A program made the translations under genes and the position numbers. A DNA stretch of 64,000 nt, taken from contig JAJCYY010000106.1 in assembly GCA_029262735.1 (NCBI GenBank), positions 1 to 64,000 on the forward strand, written 5' to 3'. Below, one piece after another: positions 43,576 through 52,579 of this stretch. Under the pieces are notes generated by a model. The model was not told the origin of the DNA and ran no database searches. It worked only from the letters and a program-made list of their open reading frames with translations. How positions within the stretch are numbered: position 1 is the stretch's first letter; each line of letters starts with the position of its first letter. This stretch comes from Chloroflexota bacterium. Its GTDB lineage: Bacteria > Chloroflexota > Dehalococcoidia > Lucifugimonadales > Lucifugimonadaceae.

Positions 43576-44243
43576 TTGCGTTCGTCCACCCAGCGCTTCT
43601 TTAGTTCGTCAGGGGAAGGTTGTTCATGCCTTCCGGCCTGATAGTGATCGTCAACGGTTTTGTCTTCAAACGGACTGAACTCACGTTCTTCGAACTGCGG
43701 CCTGAACCAGCTCGAAGGCTTCTTCAGGCTGCTGCGGAGCTCGTCTATGTCGATGACAAGGTCGTTCCGAACATAGTTTCCGCGCTCGAACTGGCTGCCC
43801 ATGTGCAGTGCGTCGTACGGACAGGCCTCGACACACAGTCCGCAGAACATGCAGCGACCGATGTCGATATCGAACACGTCGATGGCGTAGCTTTCGCCTT
43901 CCTGCACGTCTATTCCGCCAGGATGAGTCACGATCTTGATGATCCCCAGAGGACAGTACTTGGCGCAGCTGGCACATCCCGTGCAGCGGTCTTCGTACCA
44001 GGTGAATTCGTTGCCTCGGAAGCGGGTGGCCTGCTCGACGTTCTCCGGAACCGAGGCCATATACAGCAGAGCCTTCAGTCCCTGGCGCGGATTGTCTGTC
44101 AGAAATTTGAAGGGATTCACACCGGCGTGTTTGGCCGCGCCCAGTAGCCAGACCTTCCGGTCCGGGTACTGAACTGTATGGGTGGGGCGCACAAAGTTCT
44201 TCATCGTTACGCCCATTCCCCTCAGAAGTCCCTGTCCTGGCAT
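43572..44243 (-). CDS. nuoI: NADH-quinone oxidoreductase subunit I
   Basis: Two-cluster [4Fe-4S] ferredoxin-like subunit of complex I, 223 residues, which carries electrons toward NuoB. Both motifs are intact: CTGCASCAKYCPLG and CMFCGLCVEACPYD. It has an N-terminal extension that would contact the membrane. Overlaps nuoH (TGATG) and nuoJ (GTGA). The C-terminal tail is charged. Without NuoEFG, electrons must reach NuoI from another donor such as ferredoxin. Confidence 0.95.
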   Translation of the reverse strand: MPGQGLLRGMGVTMKNFVRPTHTVQYPDRKVWLLGAAKHAGVNPFKFLTDNPRQGLKALLYMASVPENVEQATRFRGNEFTWYEDRCTGCASCAKYCPLGIIKIVTHPGGIDVQEGESYAIDVFDIDIGRCMFCGLCVEACPYDALHMGSQFERGNYVRNDLVIDIDELRSSLKKPSSWFRPQFEEREFSPFEDKTVDDHYQAGRHEQPSPDELKKRWVDERK

Positions 44244-45514
44244 CAGTCCGACGCTCCTTCAAGGATCTCTTCTGTGGCGACCGCATACGGTGACGCGACC
44301 TGACCTGAAGGTTCCTCGTACGGCTTTGACGCAAGCAGTTTGCCTATCAGGTAGACGGACGGGAAGAAGACTGCCCAGTTCACCGCAGCCATGATCCACA
44401 GCTCGCTCGTGCTGAATAGAGATCCATCGGCCTCTCGGTCAGACATCGCCGCCGTGAGGACCGCCGTGACGATCAGGTTGATCATAGTCAGTTCGAACAG
44501 GCCCTTCCAGGCGAGCACAAGAACCTGATCGATGCGCAGCCGCGGCCAGGTTGCTCGTATCCATATGATCGTGAACAGCACCGCAACAACCTTGCCCGCG
44601 AACCAGAGGTGCGAAGGAATTGGACTAAAGCCTCGCCAGCCAGACAGGAACACCGTTGCGATGATTGCGGCTCCGGCTATGGTCGCGGCCCATTCAGCCA
44701 GGAACAGCACACCGAACTTCATGCTTGAGTAGTCGTTCAAGTGCCCTGCGGCAAGCTCAGACTCGGCCTCTGTAAGGTCGAACGGGGTTCGGCTCATTTC
44801 GGCTAGTGCGGCAAGGAAGAAGACCAGGAAGCCGAGCGGCTGCACGATGATGAACGGGACGTCCTGGGCTTCGACCGTACCCGTCATCGAAAGCGTTCCT
44901 GTGATCATCAGCACCCCGAGCAGCGAAAGGGCCATCGGGATCTCGTAGCTGACGAGTAGCGCGACGGCACGCAGTCCGGAAAATATTGCGATGCGGTTGG
45001 CAGACGACCACGCTGCCATTGCAATGGCAAGTCCGCTGGCAGATGTGATGGCGATGACGAACAGCAGGCCGATGTTGATGTCGGCGACCACTGTGCCGAT
45101 GCCGATTGGAATCACAGCGAACACCATCAGGACCGGTACGACCATGACAACCGGCGCAAGGTTGAACAGGAAGCGATCTGCCTGGTCCGGAACGATGTCC
45201 TCTTTAAACATCGTCTTGAGCGCGTCGGCAAGTGATGTGAGTGATCCAAACGGGCCCCATCGGTTAGGGCCGACCCGGTTCTGGAAGCGGGCCAGTATCC
45301 TGCGCTCCCCCCAGATCAGGGCGAGGACTGCTCCGAGCGCCCCCTGGATGAATAGATTCGCCACAATGAACGCAGTGAGAGCGAACGCGACCCATTCCCA
45401 TCCGCCCGGCAGGAAGCCGGTTTCGTAACCGTGAGATACGCAACCATCGCTGTCGCCGGCCAGGTAGCAGTAGACGTTGCGGAACAGCGAGTTTTCCAGG
45501 AACTGATCGCTCAC
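44243..45514 (-). CDS. nuoH: NADH-quinone oxidoreductase subunit H
   Basis: Membrane subunit that forms part of the quinone cavity of complex I, 423 residues with about eight or nine spans. Diagnostic stretches are RFQNRVGPNRWGPFG, NLAPVVMVVPVLM, SRTPFDLTEAESELAAG and RATWPRLRIDQVL. It is longer than the common 330-350 residues because of an N-terminal segment and a C-terminal tail. Translation is coupled to nuoD by a four-base overlap. Confidence 0.96.
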   Translation of the reverse strand: MSDQFLENSLFRNVYCYLAGDSDGCVSHGYETGFLPGGWEWVAFALTAFIVANLFIQGALGAVLALIWGERRILARFQNRVGPNRWGPFGSLTSLADALKTMFKEDIVPDQADRFLFNLAPVVMVVPVLMVFAVIPIGIGTVVADINIGLLFVIAITSASGLAIAMAAWSSANRIAIFSGLRAVALLVSYEIPMALSLLGVLMITGTLSMTGTVEAQDVPFIIVQPLGFLVFFLAALAEMSRTPFDLTEAESELAAGHLNDYSSMKFGVLFLAEWAATIAGAAIIATVFLSGWRGFSPIPSHLWFAGKVVAVLFTIIWIRATWPRLRIDQVLVLAWKGLFELTMINLIVTAVLTAAMSDREADGSLFSTSELWIMAAVNWAVFFPSVYLIGKLLASKPYEEPSGQVASPYAVATEEILEGASD

Positions 45515-46623
45515 CTGTCCACCTCGCCCATGTTCAGGTCGATACTGCCGAAACTGACAAACAGATCACCCATCAAGGTGCCGATCAGCATCTCGCGCAG
45601 TAGTGTGAGGTTGATGAGGGATGGAGCGCGCACATGGCAGCGATACGGTGAGATTCCTCCGTCTGAGACGAGATAAAAGCCAAGTTCACCCTTCGACCCC
45701 TCGATGGCCGCATAAGCGTCGCCTACCGGAGGTCGGACCAGCCACGGAACGTCGTCGTGTGAAGGGCGCACAGGTCCGGGCTCGATCTTCTCAACGCACT
45801 GCTGAATTATCTTGATGCACTCACGCATCTCCTGCATCCGCACCCAGTAACGCGCGAAGTTGTCGCCTGCGCTATGTAATGGGCGATTGAACTCAACCTG
45901 ATCGTAGTAGTCGTACGGATCACGGTGCCGCAGGTCCCAGTCGACGCCAGATGCCCGGATCATGGGGCCGGTGATCGAAGCGTCAATCGCCACTTCCGGT
46001 GTCAGAATCGCAACGCCCTTCGTGCGGGCGAAGATGATCTCGTTTCCTGTCAGATAGTTCTCAAGGTCGTCAATCCGGTTCGGAAGTGCGGAAAGGAAGG
46101 TCTCCAACGCGGGCCAGAACTCCTGTGGCGCATCCATGAAGACGCCGCCCGGCCGCAGATATGAGTTCGTAATGCGAGCACCGCACAATAGCTCGAACAT
46201 CGAGAGAACCGATTCGCGCTCGCGCATCGCGTACGTGAGAGGCGTACCCCAGGCCCCCAGGTCCTGGAGCAAGAAGCCGACGGCGACCATGTGACTGGCG
46301 ATGCGCTGAAGTTCGGCGGCGATCATGCGGAGCCAGACGCCGCGCGGAGTTGGCTCAATACCGCATAGCTTCTCGACCGCCACCATGTACGCCTGGTTCG
46401 ACAGCATCGATGACACGTAGTCCATACGGTCGGTCAGCGTCACTACCTGCGTGTATGTGCGCTCCTCTGCCAGCTTCTCCGAGCCGCGGTGAAGGTAACC
46501 AAAGATCGGCTCGACATCGACAATTTCTTCACCATCAAAAGTGACGCGAAACCTGAACACACCATGCGTGCTCGGGTGCTGTGGACCCAGGTTTATCGTT
46601 ATCGGCTCAGTCTTGAGTGTCAC
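45511..46623 (-). CDS. nuoD: NADH-quinone oxidoreductase subunit D
   Basis: Hydrogenase-large-subunit-like peripheral subunit that binds quinone with NuoB, 370 residues. It contains NLGPQHPSTHGVFR with the quinone-binding His near the N-terminus, LFELLCGARITNSYLRPGGV, and a C-terminal FVSFGSIDLNMGEVDR. It lacks the NiFe cysteine ligands, as expected. Overlaps nuoC and nuoH by four bases each. Confidence 0.96.
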   Translation of the reverse strand: MTLKTEPITINLGPQHPSTHGVFRFRVTFDGEEIVDVEPIFGYLHRGSEKLAEERTYTQVVTLTDRMDYVSSMLSNQAYMVAVEKLCGIEPTPRGVWLRMIAAELQRIASHMVAVGFLLQDLGAWGTPLTYAMRERESVLSMFELLCGARITNSYLRPGGVFMDAPQEFWPALETFLSALPNRIDDLENYLTGNEIIFARTKGVAILTPEVAIDASITGPMIRASGVDWDLRHRDPYDYYDQVEFNRPLHSAGDNFARYWVRMQEMRECIKIIQQCVEKIEPGPVRPSHDDVPWLVRPPVGDAYAAIEGSKGELGFYLVSDGGISPYRCHVRAPSLINLTLLREMLIGTLMGDLFVSFGSIDLNMGEVDR

Positions 46624-47102
46624 TTCGGCTCTTCCACCGGCACAAGCGACTGGTCGTAGGTTGCGAAATCTTTACGCAGTGGATGCCCGGGGAATCCCTC
46701 CCAGAGCATGATGCGTTTGTGGTTTGGATGGCCCTCAAACCTGATGCCCATGAGATCCCAGACTTCTCGTTCTTGCAGCTCTGCGCCGCGCCACACGGGT
46801 GTCACGCTGGGAACGGTCGGCTCCTCCCTGCCCCAACCGCACTTCGCCTTGATGACCGCCCTGGCATTTTTAGGGAGCGATGTCAGGTGATAGACCATCT
46901 CGAAGTGGTCGATATAGTCGACGGCAGTAACGCTGCTGAGCAGGTCAAACTTGAACTCCGGCCTTGCGCGCAGCCCTCTGCAGACCTCTTGAATCCGCGA
47001 CGGCTCAAGCCACACATCCGTGGCGTTGCTCTTTACTGTTGCGCCCGCAGCGAAAGCCTCGATCGCTTCTGCGAGCTTCTCACCTGGCCATGATCGGGTC
47101 AT
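46620..47102 (-). CDS. nuoC: NADH-quinone oxidoreductase subunit C
   Basis: Peripheral subunit of complex I, 160 residues, equivalent to the 30-kDa subunit. Typical parts are [40 protein letters not shown] and [21 protein letters not shown] longer frame to 47363 would overlap nuoB by 265 bases and has no family match, so the ATG at 47102 (ATGA overlap with the nuoB stop) is the start. Confidence 0.95.
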   Translation of the reverse strand: MTRSWPGEKLAEAIEAFAAGATVKSNATDVWLEPSRIQEVCRGLRARPEFKFDLLSSVTAVDYIDHFEMVYHLTSLPKNARAVIKAKCGWGREEPTVPSVTPVWRGAELQEREVWDLMGIRFEGHPNHKRIMLWEGFPGHPLRKDFATYDQSLVPVEEPK

Positions 47103-47764
47103 GCCGTGCCTGCCGGAATGCCAGATAGGCTGTAGCGCTTGATCTTTTCGTGAAGCTGCATGATGCCGTACAGCAACGCATCGGGCCGTGGCGGGCATCC
47201 GGGCACGTAGATATCGACCGGCACAATGTGGTTCACGCCGGGAACAACGGAGTAGCTTTCGTAGTACGGGCCACCGCTTGTGGCGCAGACGCCCATTGAG
47301 AGCACCCACTTGGGCTCCGCCATCTGGTCGTAGAGCCTTCGCAGCGGCACCGCCATCTTCCACGTGACTGTACCTGCCACGATCATGAGATCGGCCTGCC
47401 TCGGCGTAGCCCGGAACGCCTCCATGCCGAACCGTGCAATGTCGAACCGGCTCATGGCTGTGGCGATCATTTCAAACGCACAGCAGGCAAGCCCGAACTG
47501 GAGCGGAAACACAGAGCTCTTGCGAGCCCAGTTCAAAAGCATGTCGACCGAGGTGACGATTGCGCTGCGGGCGAGCTCGTCTGTCGAGCCGACCAGCGGC
47601 TCCGCAAACGGCTCCAGGTGAGTCGCCTTCATCTGGTTGATCTCGTGCCCCTCGGCGGCGTCGGTGTCCCACGTCGTCTTGATCAAAGACGAACCGGGAT
47701 AGTAGTCAGCAGGCGCACCATAGGCGTCATACGCCGCCGATTGCGCCTGTTCGATATCTGTCAT
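47099..47764 (-). CDS. nuoB: NADH-quinone oxidoreductase subunit B
   Basis: Subunit carrying the N2 cluster, which hands electrons to quinone, 221 residues. The ligands are visible: adjacent cysteines in [10 protein letters not shown], then VCATSGG and [13 protein letters not shown]. The ATG at 47764 overlaps the nuoA stop (ATGA) and gives MTDIEQAQ; a frame to 47854 adds unrelated sequence. The N-terminal segment of about 65 residues before the core is longer than in many NuoB proteins. Confidence 0.96.
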   Translation of the reverse strand: MTDIEQAQSAAYDAYGAPADYYPGSSLIKTTWDTDAAEGHEINQMKATHLEPFAEPLVGSTDELARSAIVTSVDMLLNWARKSSVFPLQFGLACCAFEMIATAMSRFDIARFGMEAFRATPRQADLMIVAGTVTWKMAVPLRRLYDQMAEPKWVLSMGVCATSGGPYYESYSVVPGVNHIVPVDIYVPGCPPRPDALLYGIMQLHEKIKRYSLSGIPAGTA

Positions 47765-48156
47765 TGCCACTCCAGCGCTTTCTTGCGCCATGCATACAGG
47801 TAGCCGACAGTCACTACGAACAGGAAGACGAAGACAGCGCCGAGCGCCGCCCATCCGAACTGACTTGAGAGAACGCCATGCCGGACCGCCCAGGGATAGA
47901 GCAGCACGGTCTCGACATCAAACGCGACGAACAGGAGCGCGTAGTAGTAGTAGCGGAAGTTGAAACGGGACGGCTTGTCGCTGAGCGGCCTCATCCCACC
48001 TTCGTAAGGAGCACGCTTGATGCGTGTCGTTCGCTGCGGCCGGATCTTCACGAATGACGCCATGTAGGACATGCCGAGCATGCCTATTGGAACGCCGATT
48101 GCAACGGCGAAAAAGATTATGAGGATCGCGTAGTTTCTAAAGTAGTCTTCAAACAT
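47761..48156 (-). CDS. nuoA: NADH-quinone oxidoreductase subunit A
   Basis: Small three-span membrane subunit of complex I, 131 residues, first gene of the nuo operon. The family loop is [20 protein letters not shown], close to the usual YExG pattern, followed by [20 protein letters not shown] with the conserved acidic residues. A promoter candidate lies 52-80 bases upstream. Confidence 0.95.
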   Translation of the reverse strand: MFEDYFRNYAILIIFFAVAIGVPIGMLGMSYMASFVKIRPQRTTRIKRAPYEGGMRPLSDKPSRFNFRYYYYALLFVAFDVETVLLYPWAVRHGVLSSQFGWAALGAVFVFLFVVTVGYLYAWRKKALEWQ

Positions 48157-48207
48157 GTTCCGCTACCGCGTTACGTCGGTCTGAAACAGTGTCAGACAGC
48201 CGCGGGC

Positions 48208-48236
48208 AGGATAGCATCGGCGCAGTTTGCCAGCAA
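48208..48236 (-). promoter_or_regulatory. Candidate sigma-70 promoter of the nuo operon
   Basis: On the minus strand TTGCTG and TATCCT are separated by exactly 17 bases, with the TATCCT end 52 bases upstream of the nuoA ATG. No competing pair stands out in 48157-48365. Predicted transcript leader is about 45 bases. Confidence 0.5.
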
Positions 48237-48365
48237 GTGAAAAAGAGCACAATCCAGTTCGGATTGGCACTTTCTCAAACTGCGACATCGTGAGGGGAAT
48301 ACGGCTGTATGCGCTGTGCGGCGAAGCGCCTGAACTACAGCCCAACTGAGCGGTCAGACATGCGC

Positions 48366-49463
48366 TCAGTCGAACATGATGACGCCGCGGCCATCCTCAC
48401 CTCGACCAAGCGCGTCATAAGCCTCGTTAATCTCTTCCAGCGGGTAACGGCGCGTGATGAGGCTGTCTACATCGATGCGCCCCCTGGTGTAGAAGTCAAC
48501 CAGCTTGCCGAACGTCTCATGCGGACTGGCTGAACCGTAGTAGCTGCCGATCAAAGTTTTCTGATTGCGTACCAGGTCAATAAGGTTGATATCGGCCGTC
48601 ATGCCCTCTGGGGCAAGACCAACAAGGACGCCGGTCCCGCCTTTACGCAGCGAGTCCATCATCTGTTCCGTAGTGACAGCACCACCGAAGGTATCGAACG
48701 CAAAGTCGACACCACCGCCAGTCAGTTCCATGATCTTCTTCGCCGGATCCTCGCTGCGGGAGTTGATCACATCAGTCGCGCCGAACTTGTATGTGAACTC
48801 CAGCTTATGGTTGTGAATGTCGACGGCGATTACCCGCGATGCGTTGAGCAGCTTCGCTCCTTGAATAGCGTTCAGACCGACTCCGCCTGCGCCGAATACG
48901 GCAACGGTCATCCCCGGGCGGATGTTCTGCTGGTTGATTACGCCGCCGACGCCCGTGGTGACCGAGCAGCCAATGAGGGATGCCACGTCCATCGGAACAT
49001 CGTCTGAAATCGGGAAACATGCCTGGTGAGGGATGACGATGCTTTCCGCGAAGACGCCGAGCTTGGCGAACTGGTGAACATCCTTGCCCTCGGAGTCCTT
49101 TAGTCGGAATGTGCCGTCGTACTGACGGGTGCCGGTGAGACGGTTGGTGTCGCACAACTGTGGCGAACCGGTGCGACATGAACGGCAGTGGCCGCAGTTC
49201 GGGACGAACGAGAGGATACAGCGGTCTCCGGGCTTTACCGACTCAACACCTTCGCCAACCTCTTCGACAATCCCGGCGCCTTCATGGCCGAGGACTATTG
49301 GCATCGGGAAAGTGGTCTGCCCGAGCATCACGTGGTGGTCCGAGGCGCACACGCCGGCCGCCGCCATTCGGACTCGGACCTCACCCGCCTTCGGAGCACC
49401 TTGCTCCAGTTCAACTATCGGCATTGGTACTTTTGGTTCGTAGAGAACTGCTGCTTTAACCAT
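48366..49463 (-). CDS. Zinc-dependent alcohol dehydrogenase
   Basis: MDR-family dehydrogenase of 365 residues. Both zinc sites are present: catalytic (GVCASDHHV, GHEGAG, and a later Cys in LIGCSVTTG) and structural, with four cysteines in NCGHCRSCRTGSPQLC. The cofactor motif is AVFGAGGVGLNAIQG with Asp in AVDIHNH, pointing to NAD. The shape is that of the class III-like or NDMA-dependent alcohol dehydrogenases. It differs from the MDR protein at 25523, which lacks the structural site. Substrate unknown; no operon partner is close. Confidence 0.92.
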   Translation of the reverse strand: MVKAAVLYEPKVPMPIVELEQGAPKAGEVRVRMAAAGVCASDHHVMLGQTTFPMPIVLGHEGAGIVEEVGEGVESVKPGDRCILSFVPNCGHCRSCRTGSPQLCDTNRLTGTRQYDGTFRLKDSEGKDVHQFAKLGVFAESIVIPHQACFPISDDVPMDVASLIGCSVTTGVGGVINQQNIRPGMTVAVFGAGGVGLNAIQGAKLLNASRVIAVDIHNHKLEFTYKFGATDVINSRSEDPAKKIMELTGGGVDFAFDTFGGAVTTEQMMDSLRKGGTGVLVGLAPEGMTADINLIDLVRNQKTLIGSYYGSASPHETFGKLVDFYTRGRIDVDSLITRRYPLEEINEAYDALGRGEDGRGVIMFD

Positions 49464-49570
49464 TTGATGTTCTGTTTTGCTAGTAAGAATCTACTGATTT
49501 AGTCGGTGAGTCACACAAGGACTTGATCTTAACGGATGAAGGCCGTCAGGTCGGCCATTTTGAGCCCAAC

Positions 49571-49603
49571 AAAAAACGGGGAGGTCATGACGACCACCCC
49601 GTT
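49571..49603 (-). terminator. Rho-independent terminator after the Rdx gene
   Basis: On the minus strand, stem AACGGGG/CCCCGTT with an inner GGTC/GACC extension and a five-base loop is followed by a run of six T. It begins 20 bases past the stop of the Rdx gene. Strong intrinsic terminator. Confidence 0.82.
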
Positions 49604-49623
49604 CAATACTCAAGATCCCGAAA

Positions 49624-49905
49624 CTAGTTGGTCTGAATGACCGCACCGGACTCAAGCATGTTGGCGACCTGCGCCTTGAGGTCCTTGACCTCCATGATGT
49701 GAGGAGATGCGCCCTTCTCTTTCTTGTCCCAGAGAACGCGTCCATCAACCGTCACCTTAAACACACCAGCAGCGCCGGGCTTCAGGCTGATTGCCAGGGC
49801 AGGTCCGGCGGCCTGGAACAGCTCACTCGCCATGTAGGCGGCAAGGTTGGCGTAGCCACAGGGCACGCAGTACTCGATCTCAGCTTCCATTTTCCAGTCG
49901 GCCAT
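49624..49905 (-). CDS. SelT/SelW/SelH family (Rdx) thioredoxin-like protein
   Basis: A 93-residue protein of the Rdx family. The redox motif is EYCVPCGYANLA, a CxxC version in place of the selenocysteine form, and the C-terminal part (GVFKVTVDGRVLWDKKEKG) matches the family, whose members bind redox partners. GGAGG lies seven bases from the ATG. It is transcribed alone, ending at a clear terminator. Its partner is unknown. Confidence 0.9.
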   Translation of the reverse strand: MADWKMEAEIEYCVPCGYANLAAYMASELFQAAGPALAISLKPGAAGVFKVTVDGRVLWDKKEKGASPHIMEVKDLKAQVANMLESGAVIQTN

Positions 49906-49981
49906 AGTCCACCTCCAGATAAAATTGGCACGTTCCCGTTGCTCGAGAGACGACTAATCCTAGCATGTTGACACACGTTGG

Positions 49982-50500
49982 CTATGCCAGCGGGTGGAGA
50001 GATAGACCGGCATCAAACGCTACATAGAGCGGATGCCGTGGCTCACCTGTGATGTTCGTTCCCAGTTGTTGGACAGTCACTCCGCTCTGCGCGACCAGAC
50101 TGCGAACCTCATCTGCCCTACCGTGCAATTTGCCGTGATTGCCCCAGGCGACCACGATCAGGCTGGCACGGCGTAGTTCGCTGGCAATAACGGCATCGTT
50201 GTCAGGGCCGACCGGATCTTCGGCCCACTCAAGCTGTTTCGGATCTGACGATCTGAGCGCGAACAGGTTCACAACCCGAAGTTCCGCCATGCCCCACCGT
50301 CGCGCAAACCCGGCGCACCGCCCGATAGTGGGATCGTCCAGGTTGGCGTCCGCGGTCGACGGATTTAGCATGATGAACAGGCAGGTCTCGCCGCTTGCCG
50401 AAAATTCGCGAGTGAGCAGGTAGCGATAACTGCCGCAGTCACTGAATAGCGCGGTACCGGCGTTAAGAGACGCCAGATCGAATGTTGGGCCGGTTGGCAA
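49982..50500 (-). CDS. DUF1643 domain protein
   Basis: A protein of about 172 residues (200 if it starts at TTG 50584) of the DUF1643 family. Family hallmarks are YRYLLTREFS, FIMLNPSTADANLDDPTIGR and LRVVNLFALRSSDP, then a conserved VVAWGNHG. The family is widespread and often encoded in accessory regions, but has no agreed function. The TTG at 50500 has GCGGGAG upstream at about ten bases; the start is uncertain. It is divergent from the GNAT gene. Confidence 0.83.
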   Translation of the reverse strand: MPTGPTFDLASLNAGTALFSDCGSYRYLLTREFSASGETCLFIMLNPSTADANLDDPTIGRCAGFARRWGMAELRVVNLFALRSSDPKQLEWAEDPVGPDNDAVIASELRRASLIVVAWGNHGKLHGRADEVRSLVAQSGVTVQQLGTNITGEPRHPLYVAFDAGLSLHPLA

Positions 50501-50612
50501 GTCGGATATACTCCCGCCACTTCGATTTCGACACGGATCACTATTCGTTTGCCGTATGAGCGCCGCACAGCGCGAATCCGGCAATTAGGTCGGATTTAGC
50601 TGGAGGTTCCAG

Positions 50613-51224
50613 ATGGCCCGCGTTGAACTGAGACAGGTTACAAGGGAAGATGTTGGCCGGATTGCCGAGTGGCTGAAAGATCCGGAGGTGGCCGAGATCT
50701 GGTTCGGTCGCTACACCTACGGGGACGCCGCCCACCTCGGATACGATCCCGAGCAGATGCTGAAGGCAAACGAGACGGAATGGAATGAGGTGTTTCATGA
50801 CCCTCACCACCACCCTCACCGTGACATCTTCTCTATCTACACGCTGGAAGGCGATCACGTCGGCGAGGGCCAACTCTCGATAGATGAGGCTCTGGGTGAC
50901 TCGCAGCTTTCGGTTCTCGTTGGCCGCAAGGACATGTGGCACAAGGGAATCGGGACAGCGGCCGTCCTGGCGATGCTTGAGCACGTCTTTGAGCACCTGC
51001 GCCTGCATCGGGCATGGGTCGACGTTCCCGAGTACAACATGGCCGCCCGCCGGATGTTCGAGAGCATCGGCTTTCAACACGAGGGGACGCTACGCCAGAG
51101 CCGTCCGCACGAAGGTGCCAGGCACAACTCTGCGATCCTGGGCATCCTGGTCGACGAGTATGAGCGGCACTACCCGGAGGGTGTAACCAGCCACGTCATC
51201 GACTGGGAAACGCAGCGAATTTAG
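50613..51224 (+). CDS. GNAT family N-acetyltransferase
   Basis: Acetyl-CoA-dependent acetyltransferase of 203 residues, RimJ/RimL-like. The acetyl-CoA loop is VGRKDMWHKGIGTAAVLAML, and later NMAARRMFESIGFQHEGTLR is typical of the RimJ/L branch. GGAGG lies upstream of the ATG. The substrate (protein N-terminus, amine or drug) cannot be read from the sequence. Ends eight bases from the convergent threonine synthase gene. Confidence 0.9.
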   Translation: MARVELRQVTREDVGRIAEWLKDPEVAEIWFGRYTYGDAAHLGYDPEQMLKANETEWNEVFHDPHHHPHRDIFSIYTLEGDHVGEGQLSIDEALGDSQLSVLVGRKDMWHKGIGTAAVLAMLEHVFEHLRLHRAWVDVPEYNMAARRMFESIGFQHEGTLRQSRPHEGARHNSAILGILVDEYERHYPEGVTSHVIDWETQRI

Positions 51225-51231
51225 GCCTTGT

Positions 51232-52431
51232 TCACGTTCTCGGGATGATCTGAGCAAGCGCCGGACCGAGAACGTCGAGGTACTTGAGTGCCGAACCTGT
51301 GTTCAGCAACACAACTCGATCGTCCCTGCTGACCTGCCCGGATACAATCAGCTGTTCTAATGCTGAGAGCGTTGCGCCACCTTCCGGAGCAGGGAATATT
51401 CCTTCAAGCGTCGCCATCTTGCGCACCGAATCCACCATCTCCGGGTCGGTTACGGTGACCGCAGTCCCTCCACTTTCTCGAACTGCTCTCAGCACCAGGA
51501 AGTCGCCCACCGCTGCCGGAACGCGCATACCCGCTGCCAAAGTGTGAGGATCAGGGAACGGTTCGGCGAACTCATCGCCGTTGTGAAACGCGGTCACGAT
51601 TGGCGCACAGCCTTCGGCTTGCACACAGATCATGCGCGGCCTCTCGGTCCCGATCCAACCCAGCTCCTGCATCTCATCCATCGCCTTCCAGATACCAACG
51701 ATTCCTGTGCCGCCGCCCGTCGGGTAAATGATCACGTCAGGAACCTGGAACCCGAGCTGCTCAACGATCTCGTATCCCATCGTCTTCTTGCCTTCTACCC
51801 TGTAAGGCTCTCTGAGGGTGGAGACGTCAAATAGTCCGTCACGCTCAGCGGCTTCGGCGGACAGTTTGCCGGCGTCCGTGATGAAGCCTTTGACGAGATT
51901 CAGGCTGGCGCCGTATGCGACGCATTCGATCTGGTTAGCCTGTGGAGCGTCCTCCGGCATGAAAACGTGCGCTTCCATACCGGCTTTGGCTGCATACGCG
52001 GACATCGCCCCGGCTGCATTCCCTGCCGACGGCATCGTGAGCTTCGTCTGGCCTAGTTGATGCGCCATCGAAACGGCAGCGGATAGGCCTCGCGCTTTAA
52101 AGGAGCCTGTCGGATTGACGCCTTCGTCTTTGATGTAGAGCGACTCCATTCCCAGGGCATCGCCGAGTCGATCCGCGAGGAACAGCGGCGTATAGCCTTC
52201 ACCCAGTGTGATCACACTTCCAGGGTTTTCGACCGGCATCACCTCTTCGTAGCGCCACATGTTTGCTGCGCGGCCCGGTAACGCTGAAGGGATGAGCGAT
52301 TTTGCCGCCTCCTGCAAGTTATAGCGGGCGTACAGCGGCTTCGCATCGTTCAGGCAGAGTCGCATCGGCTCACGGTGTGAGTAAGTTGTGCGACAGAGCA
52401 TGCATTCGAGGTGGGTGATCTGGGAAGGCAT
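51232..52431 (-). CDS. thrC: Threonine synthase
   Basis: PLP-dependent enzyme of 399 residues that makes threonine from O-phosphohomoserine. An N-terminal zinc-ribbon-like pair (HLECMLCRTTY) precedes the fold-type II core. The PLP lysine is in PTGSFKARGLSA, and the phosphate-binding glycine loop is IIYPTGGGTGIVG. This matches the class found in many Chloroflexota and plants rather than the E. coli form. No hom or thrB gene is near. GAGAGA lies upstream of the ATG. Confidence 0.92.
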   Translation of the reverse strand: MPSQITHLECMLCRTTYSHREPMRLCLNDAKPLYARYNLQEAAKSLIPSALPGRAANMWRYEEVMPVENPGSVITLGEGYTPLFLADRLGDALGMESLYIKDEGVNPTGSFKARGLSAAVSMAHQLGQTKLTMPSAGNAAGAMSAYAAKAGMEAHVFMPEDAPQANQIECVAYGASLNLVKGFITDAGKLSAEAAERDGLFDVSTLREPYRVEGKKTMGYEIVEQLGFQVPDVIIYPTGGGTGIVGIWKAMDEMQELGWIGTERPRMICVQAEGCAPIVTAFHNGDEFAEPFPDPHTLAAGMRVPAAVGDFLVLRAVRESGGTAVTVTDPEMVDSVRKMATLEGIFPAPEGGATLSALEQLIVSGQVSRDDRVVLLNTGSALKYLDVLGPALAQIIPRT

Positions 52432-52579
52432 CTGTCTCTCGGTTCTGAAACGCGTGAGTACCGTGCTGGTATACAGGTCTGGGTAACGTCAGGTAATCGG
52501 AAGGAATACATCTTACCGCCGCTAGGCGATTGTCGTTCGGCTCACCCTTCAGCATTGCCGGACAGATTACGAAGGCAGA

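Noticed and set aside
46620-47363. Long form of nuoC overlapping nuoB by 265 bases
   Set aside because: The extra 87 residues do not resemble NuoC, and an ATGA-coupled ATG at 47102 gives the normal protein.
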